Shown here piece by piece: positions 15,571-20,537 of a stretch of DNA of 20,537 bases. The notes below the pieces were generated by a model. That model searched no databases. It saw only the letters and a list, made by a program, of their open reading frames with translations, and was not told the DNA's origin. The translations under genes were made by a program, and so were the position numbers. Position 1 is the first letter of the stretch. Each line of letters begins with the position of its first letter. Origin of the DNA: Prolixibacteraceae bacterium UBA5740 (lineage in GTDB: Bacteria > Bacteroidota > Bacteroidia > Bacteroidales > Prolixibacteraceae); the NCBI GenBank assembly GCA_002419285.1, contig DIFU01000042.1, forward strand, positions 24,452-44,988. The letters run 5' to 3'.

Positions 15571-17133
15571 TTATTTGGCGTAATTCACTGCCCTGGTCTC
15601 ACGAATAACCGTGATCTTAATCTGTCCCGGATAAGTCATCTCATCCTGAATTCGTTTTGCGATATCGTACGACAGCTGTTCCGACTCCTGATCGTTCATT
15701 TTGTCGCTTCCCACAATTACCCTCAGTTCACGACCTGCCTGGATGGCATAGGTCTTCATTACTCCCGGATAAGACAATGCAAGATCTTCGAGATCTTTCA
15801 GACGCTTAATGTAGGATTCAACCACTTCCCTGCGGGCACCTGGACGGGCACCTGAAATGGCGTCACAAACCTGGACAATGGGAGCCAGTAAAGTCTGCAT
15901 TTCCACTTCATCATGGTGCGATCCGATCGCATTGCAGATTTCAGGCTTCTCTTTATACTTTTCAGCGAGCTTCATACCCAGAACGGCATGTGGTAATTCC
16001 GGCTCATCGTCCGGCACTTTTCCGATGTCATGCAACAATCCGGCACGTTTTGCTTTCTTGGGGTTTAATCCAAGCTCCGATGCCATAATTGCACAGAGAT
16101 TGGCGACCTCACGGCTGTGCTGAAGCAGGTTCTGGCCATAAGATGAGCGGTATTTCATTTTACCGATAAGCCTGATCAGTTCGGGATGCAACCCATGGAT
16201 TCCCAAGTCAATGGCAGTCCGTTTACCTGTTTCGATCACTTCTTCCTCAACTTGCTTCTGTACTTTCTGGACCACCTCCTCGATACGCGCCGGATGAATA
16301 CGGCCATCAGTTACGAGTTGATGCAAGGCCAGTCGAGCAATTTCACGTCGGACAGGGTCAAAGGCCGAAAGTACAATTGCCTCAGGAGTATCATCAACTA
16401 TGATTTCAACGCCTGTAGCAGCTTCCAGTGCCCGAATGTTCCGACCTTCACGACCGATAATACGCCCTTTGATTTCGTCACTTTCAATGTGGAATGTGGT
16501 TACCGCATTCTCTATGGCCGTTTCAGTTGCAACCCTTTGTATCGTTTTGACGACAACCTTTTTGGCTTCCTTGGAGGCCGTCTGTTTGGCCTCTTCCATA
16601 ATTTCATTGATGTATGACATCGCTTCTGTTTTGGCTTCTTCCTTCAGCGACTCCACCATTTGGGCTTTTGCGTCTTCAGCCGACATTCCAGAGACTTGTT
16701 CCAGCATGTCAAGCTGCTGGCGATGGAGTTTTTCCAACTCTTCCGACTTCTGCTCAACAACAGCCATCTGGGCGGTCAGGTTTTCTCGTAAAATCTCAAC
16801 TTCTCTTTTCTCGGTCTCAAAATTCTTAATCTCTCTCTGGAATTCATTCCTCTTCTGCTGAAACACAGCTTCCTGCTGTTTCGTGCGGTTTTCTAAAGCA
16901 ACCACTTTCTGGTTCCTTTCGTTCACTTGCTTTTCGTGTTCACTTTTCAGTTGCAGAAATTTCTCCTTCGCCTGAAGCATCTTATCCTTCTTGATAACTT
17001 CTCCTTCAGCTTCGGCTTCGCGGACAATTTTCCGTTTTCTTGCTTTCAGTGCCTTATCCCACATAAAGTAGGATAAAGTGCCTCCACCAAGGAAACCGGC
17101 TACTACTCCTATGATAACTTCAACCATATACAT
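15571..17133 (-). CDS. rny: Ribonuclease Y (membrane-anchored endoribonuclease)
   Basis: RNase Y starts decay of many mRNAs in bacteria that lack RNase E. The 520-residue length is standard. Residues 3-24 form the membrane anchor (VEVIIGVVAGFLGGG). A long basic/acidic coiled coil spans about 30-200. The KH RNA-binding domain at about 211-272 carries the GREG loop (227-230) in KGRIIGREGRNIRALE. The HD catalytic domain has His339, the HD pair at 368-369 in GLLHDIGKVPDDEPE, His406-His407 and Asp424, the metal-ligand set of this family. The C-terminus VNYAK is typical. The start could be ATG 17133 or ATG 17127; both keep the anchor. It is the last gene of a coiled-coil / zapA / rny unit and is preceded by a structured hairpin with a U-run, which could uncouple it from zapA. 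A strong terminator follows. Confidence 0.97.
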   Translation of the reverse strand: MYMVEVIIGVVAGFLGGGTLSYFMWDKALKARKRKIVREAEAEGEVIKKDKMLQAKEKFLQLKSEHEKQVNERNQKVVALENRTKQQEAVFQQKRNEFQREIKNFETEKREVEILRENLTAQMAVVEQKSEELEKLHRQQLDMLEQVSGMSAEDAKAQMVESLKEEAKTEAMSYINEIMEEAKQTASKEAKKVVVKTIQRVATETAIENAVTTFHIESDEIKGRIIGREGRNIRALEAATGVEIIVDDTPEAIVLSAFDPVRREIARLALHQLVTDGRIHPARIEEVVQKVQKQVEEEVIETGKRTAIDLGIHGLHPELIRLIGKMKYRSSYGQNLLQHSREVANLCAIMASELGLNPKKAKRAGLLHDIGKVPDDEPELPHAVLGMKLAEKYKEKPEICNAIGSHHDEVEMQTLLAPIVQVCDAISGARPGARREVVESYIKRLKDLEDLALSYPGVMKTYAIQAGRELRVIVGSDKMNDQESEQLSYDIAKRIQDEMTYPGQIKITVIRETRAVNYAK

Positions 17134-17152
17134 ACTAATTTTAGTTTGTTAA

Positions 17153-17222
17153 TATAAATAAAAAACCTGCGTTTTCTCCAGATTCAGTTCCCAAAGGAAA
17201 CTGAAAACGTAAAAATGCAGGT
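17153..17222 (-). terminator. Structured hairpin with U-run between zapA and rny
   Basis: On the minus strand, ACCTGC (17222-17217) pairs with GCAGGT (17170-17165), followed at once by TTTTTATTT. Inside is a second, stronger hairpin: TTCAGTTTCC with GGGAACTGAA, ten pairs including one G-U, around a UUU loop. Between the stems is an internal loop of 11-12 bases per side, in which two runs, ATTTTT and GTTTTC, compete for the same GAAAAC. It starts 28 bases after the zapA stop and ends about 20-30 bases before rny. It reads as an intrinsic terminator or attenuator; a small stable RNA processed from the zapA transcript is the alternative. Confidence 0.6.
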
Positions 17223-17249
17223 CCGATAAATCCTAATTTTATAAAATGA

Positions 17250-17540
17250 CTATCTGGCAGCCAGAAAGTCATCAATATCATCCATTATATCCTTGATCTC
17301 ACCAGTGAGTGATGCATTTCCGGCATTTTCCCTGACCACCATGCTTGCGTATACAAATTGAAAAGCCGCCATGGCGAATATGTCCTGTATGTCCTTGTCC
17401 GGATAGTTGGATTTGAAGGCAGAAAGCACTTCATTAAGCTTTTTCGCTGCTTCTCTGTACCTCGCTTCATCTTTCCGGCTGACAACCAAGGGATAAATCC
17501 GGTTATCTATTTTGATATTTATAGAAAGCGTATCACTCAT
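17250..17540 (-). CDS. zapA: Cell division protein ZapA
   Basis: A 96-residue ZapA homologue, the cytoplasmic protein that cross-links FtsZ filaments at the division ring. The N-terminal half has the ZapA beta-strand and helix pattern: INIKIDNRIYPLVVSRKDEA (7-26), then RYREAAKKLNEVLSAFKSNY. The C-terminal half is a helix for dimer and tetramer assembly, QDIFAMAAFQFVYASMVVRE (52-71), with acidic tail DIMDDIDDFLAAR. Length is normal. It begins 10 bases after the coiled-coil gene upstream and is surely co-transcribed with it. ATG 17540 is the only sensible start. Confidence 0.93.
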   Translation of the reverse strand: MSDTLSINIKIDNRIYPLVVSRKDEARYREAAKKLNEVLSAFKSNYPDKDIQDIFAMAAFQFVYASMVVRENAGNASLTGEIKDIMDDIDDFLAAR

Positions 17541-17550
17541 TTGTTAGTCA

Positions 17551-17844
17551 TTACTCGTTCAGCAATGCCACACATTTATCGATTTCCCGCACTATTCTTG
17601 AAATCTTCTGCCTGACCGCCCGGTTATCGCCATAACCGCTTTGCAATGCTTTGGCCAACTTCAGATTTTCATATTTCTTAGTCACAACTGCCAATTCCTC
17701 TTCCAAAACTGTAACCCTCTGCTTTAGTCCTGCAATTTCATCAGTCAACTGGGAATTTCGATGGTTAACCCTGTTGATTTCACTGAACAAAAGCTGAACA
17801 CGGTCTCTCAGTTCTTTCACCAGCAATTGGCTGTCATCACTCAT
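17551..17844 (-). CDS. Small coiled-coil protein upstream of zapA
   Basis: A 97-residue soluble protein, almost wholly predicted helical. Residues 4-63 show a heptad-like pattern with leucines and valines (LLVKELRDRVQLLFSEIN, then LTDEIAGLKQRVTVLEEELAV), followed by GYGDNRAVRQKISRIVREID. I do not recognise a named family. Its length, coiled-coil design and place directly before zapA recall ZapB, the coiled-coil partner of ZapA in enterobacteria, but sequence similarity cannot be judged by eye. A role in the division ring is inferred from the operon only. A -7 element lies just upstream of ATG 17844, so this gene leads the operon with zapA and perhaps rny. Confidence 0.85.
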   Translation of the reverse strand: MSDDSQLLVKELRDRVQLLFSEINRVNHRNSQLTDEIAGLKQRVTVLEEELAVVTKKYENLKLAKALQSGYGDNRAVRQKISRIVREIDKCVALLNE

Positions 17845-17863
17845 TTTAGCTTCATTTACCCAG

Positions 17864-17871
17864 CAAAATTA
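17864..17871 (-). promoter_or_regulatory. Candidate -7 element of the coiled-coil / zapA operon
   Basis: TAATTTTG on the minus strand (17871-17864) fits TAnnTTTG exactly, about 20 bases before the ATG at 17844. No TTTG is seen at the -33 spacing. Confidence 0.45.
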
Positions 17872-17936
17872 ATATTTTTAGCATATCTCAGGCCACCCTT
17901 TGGGCCGTTTGGCAAATTAATTCTGCACAAACCAAT

Positions 17937-17944
17937 TATATTTG
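17937..17944 (+). promoter_or_regulatory. Candidate -7 element of the M23 peptidase / anmK pair
   Basis: TATATTTG fits TAnnTTTG exactly, 20 bases before ATG 17965. The nearest TTTG (17908-17911) is 25 bases upstream, longer than the usual 19-21. The element supports the ATG at 17965 as the true start. Confidence 0.45.
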
Positions 17945-17964
17945 CCCTTTTCATTGTCAGATTT

Positions 17965-19674
17965 ATGCAAATTATCAATAAGAACATTTATTTTCTTCTT
18001 TTTGTTTTTCTCAGCCTGAAGATTTCGGCTCAAAGCGAATCATTCTCTTACCCGGTAAAAATCCCGGTCTTCCTCAGTGCAAACTTCTGTGAGTTAAGAC
18101 CTAACCATTTTCATGGCGGTATCGACATCAAGACTGAGCAACGGATTGGTGTACCAATGTATGCCGCGATGGAGGGTTTCATCTACCGTATTGTAGTATC
18201 CCCCGGTGGCTACGGGAATGCGTTGTATATTGAGCATCCCAATGGAAAAAGTACGGTTTATGGACATCTCGACCGATTCAGGGACGATATCCAGGCCTAT
18301 GTCAAAGAAGAACAGTACCGGCAAAAATCTTTTGCGGTCGACCTGTCGCCTGACAAAGAGCAATTCAGGATTGAAAAGGAAGAATTGATCGCCTTCGGCG
18401 GGAACTCAGGAAGTTCGGGAGGGCCTCATCTACATTTTGAAATCAGGGACACTCCTACCCAGGATGCCTTGAATCCTCTCGCATTCTATCCGGATATCCG
18501 GGATAATATCCCGCCCCGCATTTACTCAGTATTGGTATATCCTTTATCGGAAACAGGCCATGTTAATTTCGCTTCTTTTCCCCAAAAGTACCAGGTGGCA
18601 GGTAGCGGAAATAGCTTCTCCCTGGCAAAATCCCCTCAAATTGAAGTGTACGGAAAAATTGGAATTGCCGTCAATACCAACGATTTTTACGACGGAAGCC
18701 ATAATCCCTGTGGTATCTATTCGGCCGAGCTAAAGGTGGATGATAACCTGATCTTTGCTTTTACCTTCGACAGGATGCCTTTTAGTGATACCCGTTACAT
18801 GAACAGTCATATCGATTATTCTGAATCGGTTGACAGGGGTACCCGGATACATCGCATGTGGCAACTGCCCGGTAATCAGCTGAAAATTTACAGGAAGGAT
18901 CTTACAAACGGTATTTTTGATGTTGAGGACGGGCAAAACCGCAAGGTTGAACTTGTCCTCAGTGACCTGGCAGGGAATACATCCACTGTCCGATTCACGC
19001 TGAAGGGAAGCTTCAGGGAAATTCGCAAACCGGAAATGGCAAACTCCCGTTTCTTTCCCTATGACGAAGAGAATTTCCTGGTTACACCCGATCTGGAATT
19101 CTTTGCGCCAAAGGGAGCATTTTACGACGATTTCTATTTTCGTTACGACTCCTTGCCACGTGCGACCACTACCTATTCGGCTCTCCATCAAATTCACAAT
19201 GATGGCACTCCGGTCCATGATGCTGTGACACTTAGGATCAAAACAACCGGGCTACCCGAACATTTGATAGGCAAAGCCTTTATTGCAAAGATCAGTGTGA
19301 ATGGCTACAGGTCGTATTCAGGGGGCAAATACAGCGACGGATGGTTTACCACTGAAACCAGAACCCTGGGCAGGTATGCCGTCGTTGCCGATACCATCCC
19401 TCCTGTCATTAACTCTTTGAGCTTAAAAAACAATGCCTTGACCGAATCAAATCGTATCAGGTTTACCATTTCCGATAATCTCGCCGGGATAAAATCTTAC
19501 GAAGGAACCATCAACGGAGAATGGGCCCTGTTTGAATATGACGCAAAAAACCGCCTGCTGGTCTATCGATTTGACCCTGCCAGACTAACTCTTGGCAAAA
19601 GGCACCAGCTGGTGCTGCAGGTGACTGACAATGCTGGAAACATCGCAACTTATGAAGCCAATTTCTGGAAATAA
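17965..19674 (+). CDS. Exported M23 (LytM-type) metallopeptidase with long beta-rich C-terminal region
   Basis: A 569-residue exported peptidoglycan endopeptidase. From ATG 17965 the protein opens with a clear signal peptide (MQIINKN, hydrophobic core, ISAQ at 20-23); the frame is open 68 codons further upstream, but that overlaps the divergent coiled-coil gene and lacks a signal. The zinc site of the M23 family is complete: HGGID (His50, Asp54), and GPHLHFEI (His155, His157), with the additional His101 of YGHLDRF. These enzymes cut peptide cross-links of the cell wall. The domain ends near residue 185. The remaining 385 residues look beta-rich with Ig-like repeats (for instance residues 475-569, rich in alternating hydrophobics, with ISDNLAGIKSY). 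No type IX sorting signal is seen at the C-terminus. Its last 23 bases overlap anmK. Confidence 0.92.
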   Translation: MQIINKNIYFLLFVFLSLKISAQSESFSYPVKIPVFLSANFCELRPNHFHGGIDIKTEQRIGVPMYAAMEGFIYRIVVSPGGYGNALYIEHPNGKSTVYGHLDRFRDDIQAYVKEEQYRQKSFAVDLSPDKEQFRIEKEELIAFGGNSGSSGGPHLHFEIRDTPTQDALNPLAFYPDIRDNIPPRIYSVLVYPLSETGHVNFASFPQKYQVAGSGNSFSLAKSPQIEVYGKIGIAVNTNDFYDGSHNPCGIYSAELKVDDNLIFAFTFDRMPFSDTRYMNSHIDYSESVDRGTRIHRMWQLPGNQLKIYRKDLTNGIFDVEDGQNRKVELVLSDLAGNTSTVRFTLKGSFREIRKPEMANSRFFPYDEENFLVTPDLEFFAPKGAFYDDFYFRYDSLPRATTTYSALHQIHNDGTPVHDAVTLRIKTTGLPEHLIGKAFIAKISVNGYRSYSGGKYSDGWFTTETRTLGRYAVVADTIPPVINSLSLKNNALTESNRIRFTISDNLAGIKSYEGTINGEWALFEYDAKNRLLVYRFDPARLTLGKRHQLVLQVTDNAGNIATYEANFWK

Positions 19675-20449
19675 CGAAGTCTACAATATTACCGGTGTAA
19701 TGTCGGGCACCTCGATGGATGGGCTTGACATCGCCGCCTGCGAATTTACCAGGAAAGACCAAGGATGGCGCTTCAGAATAATTGCTGCCGAAACCGTGGG
19801 CTATCCCGAAGATCTGGCAGCAAAACTCGACAAATCCTTCAGCATGGAGCCGACAGATCTTGTCAGACTTGACAGGCAATATGGCGACTTCATCGGACAG
19901 AAAGTTGCAGGTTTCCACCACAAACACGTTTTTCATCCTGAGCTGATTGCATCCCATGGCCATACGGTATTTCACAGACCAAATGAAGGTTATACCTTTC
20001 AAATTGGTCATGGCGCCAACATTGCAGCCCAAAGTGGTGTACCGGTGGCATTTGACTTTCGTTCATCCGACGTAGCATACGGAGGTGAAGGTGCCCCCCT
20101 TGTCCCATTTGGCGACCATCATCTTTTTGGAAGCTATGATTATTGCCTGAACCTTGGTGGTTTTACCAACATCTCTTTCGATGTACAGGGTACCCGAATG
20201 GCTGGGGATATTTGTCCGCTGAACATCGTTACCAACCGCATTGCACGAATGATGGGTCTTCCATACGATCCTGACGGTGAAAACGGGAAAAAAGGCCAGA
20301 TCCTGTATAAGCTGCTTGATGAACTAAACCAACTCAGTTTTTACACACAACCCATTCCCCGATCACTGGGCAGGGAATTCATTGAGGAAGTCATCTGGCC
20401 TTTGTTGACGAATTATGCCTCTCAGCCCGAAAATCTTCTGTGTACCTGA
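19652..20449 (+). CDS. anmK: Anhydro-N-acetylmuramic acid kinase, cut short by an in-frame stop
   Basis: AnmK phosphorylates and opens 1,6-anhydro-MurNAc released by lytic transglycosylases, giving MurNAc-6-phosphate for cell-wall recycling. Starting at ATG 19652 (or 19631), the frame has GVMSGTSMDGLDIAACE, the nucleotide-binding motif of the family; SHGHTVFHRP; QIGHGANIAAQSGVPVAFDFR; DVAYGGEGAPLVP, with the conserved GGxGAPLVP; and LNLGGFTNIS. RSLGREFIEE is near the end. The frame then meets TGA at 20447-20449 after LLCT, about 265 residues in. The family is about 350-370 residues long, and the same frame continues after the TGA with family-like sequence, so this is a broken gene, a sequencing error, or a recoded codon. 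The start overlaps the M23 peptidase stop by 23 bases, which couples the two. Confidence 0.9.
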   Translation: MKPISGNNEVYNITGVMSGTSMDGLDIAACEFTRKDQGWRFRIIAAETVGYPEDLAAKLDKSFSMEPTDLVRLDRQYGDFIGQKVAGFHHKHVFHPELIASHGHTVFHRPNEGYTFQIGHGANIAAQSGVPVAFDFRSSDVAYGGEGAPLVPFGDHHLFGSYDYCLNLGGFTNISFDVQGTRMAGDICPLNIVTNRIARMMGLPYDPDGENGKKGQILYKLLDELNQLSFYTQPIPRSLGREFIEEVIWPLLTNYASQPENLLCT

Positions 20450-20537
20450 TACGAACATGCAGCCATGCAAATTGGCCTCTTCTTAAAAGGGGATGGCAAT
20501 GTACTGGTGACCGGTGGCGGTGCCTACAACAGTTTTT
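20450..20537 (+). pseudogene. anmK: Remainder of anmK after the in-frame TGA (cut by window edge)
   Basis: In the same frame as the upstream anmK, 29 codons read YEHAAMQIGLFLKG, then VLVTGGGAYNSF, before the window ends. YEHAAMQI and VTGGGAYN match the conserved C-terminal helix and the glycine-rich sugar-kinase loop of AnmK. There is no in-frame ATG before the conserved helix except an internal one, so it would not make a working protein alone. Confidence 0.8.

Noticed and set aside
17153..17222. A full 6S RNA gene between zapA and rny
   Set aside because: The gap is only 116 bases and the paired region about 60, far below the size of 6S RNA, although the stem-bubble-stem plan is similar.
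17761..17964. Extension of the M23 peptidase reading frame 68 codons upstream
   Set aside because: It overlaps the divergent coiled-coil gene and both -7 elements, and puts the signal peptide in the middle of the protein.
18730..20108. Minus-strand frames opposite the M23 peptidase and anmK
   Set aside because: They lie opposite clear family motifs on the plus strand and resemble no known protein.
1..20537. CRISPR array, insertion sequence, prophage, toxin-antitoxin or defence module
   Set aside because: No regularly spaced repeats, transposase or integrase motifs, or paired small toxin genes were seen on either strand; the nuclease at 3465-6332 is a repair-type AddB homologue.

Overview
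The window looks like ordinary chromosome from a member of the Bacteroidota, probably the Bacteroidales/Marinilabiliales side. The signs are several copies of the Bacteroidota promoter element TAnnTTTG in the intergenic gaps, an outer-membrane protein with the TPR / beta-propeller / regulatory-like / OmpA layout of the type IX secretion protein PorE, a family of AddB-like nucleases usual in this phylum, and weak or absent Shine-Dalgarno sequences. I see no tRNA, rRNA, CRISPR array, insertion sequence, phage gene or integrase. I also see no unknown multi-gene system; the interest lies in smaller features.

Layout. Bases 1-49 may hold a scrap resembling the tail of a carboxylesterase. A Tat-exported type-B carboxylesterase (184-1857, -) and an exported esterase of the feruloyl/enterochelin-esterase type (1942-3105, -) lie in tandem, followed by a 359-base gap holding inverted repeats but no convincing gene. 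A 955-residue AddB-like Fe-S nuclease (3465-6332, -) stands without its usual helicase partner. A SulP anion transporter (6457-8130, -) and a GntR-type regulator with a LacI-like sensor domain (8239-9252, -) follow. The regulator is divergent from a small lipoprotein-like cytochrome c (9459-9914, +), whose 3' end overlaps the convergent PorE-like gene (9883-11820, -) by 32 bases.

A very charged 63-residue protein of unknown role (12021-12212, +) faces a two-gene unit read on the minus strand: a prohibitin/SPFH membrane protein and a hotdog thioesterase (13587-12269). Divergent from that is a coupled pair: a uridine-phosphorylase-like enzyme (13759-14628, +) and a SirB1/transglutaminase-like protein (14630-15517, +). 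A strong hairpin terminator at 15519-15547 separates it from the convergent operon that encodes a small coiled-coil protein, ZapA and RNase Y (17844-15571, -). A structured hairpin with a U-run lies between zapA and rny. Finally, divergent from this operon, an exported M23 (LytM) peptidase (17965-19674, +) overlaps anmK (19652 onward, +).

How the genes work together. Several units concern the cell envelope: ZapA acts in division; the M23 peptidase cuts peptidoglycan cross-links and AnmK recycles anhydro-MurNAc; the OmpA-type protein anchors to peptidoglycan; and the prohibitin homologue organises membrane. The most checkable anomaly is an in-frame TGA at 20447-20449 in anmK. The same frame continues with recognisable AnmK sequence to the window edge, which means a broken gene, a sequence error or recoding. 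Two minus-strand genes (SulP, PorE-like) and the phosphorylase were given TTG starts in a naive reading; I prefer nearby ATG codons for all three.
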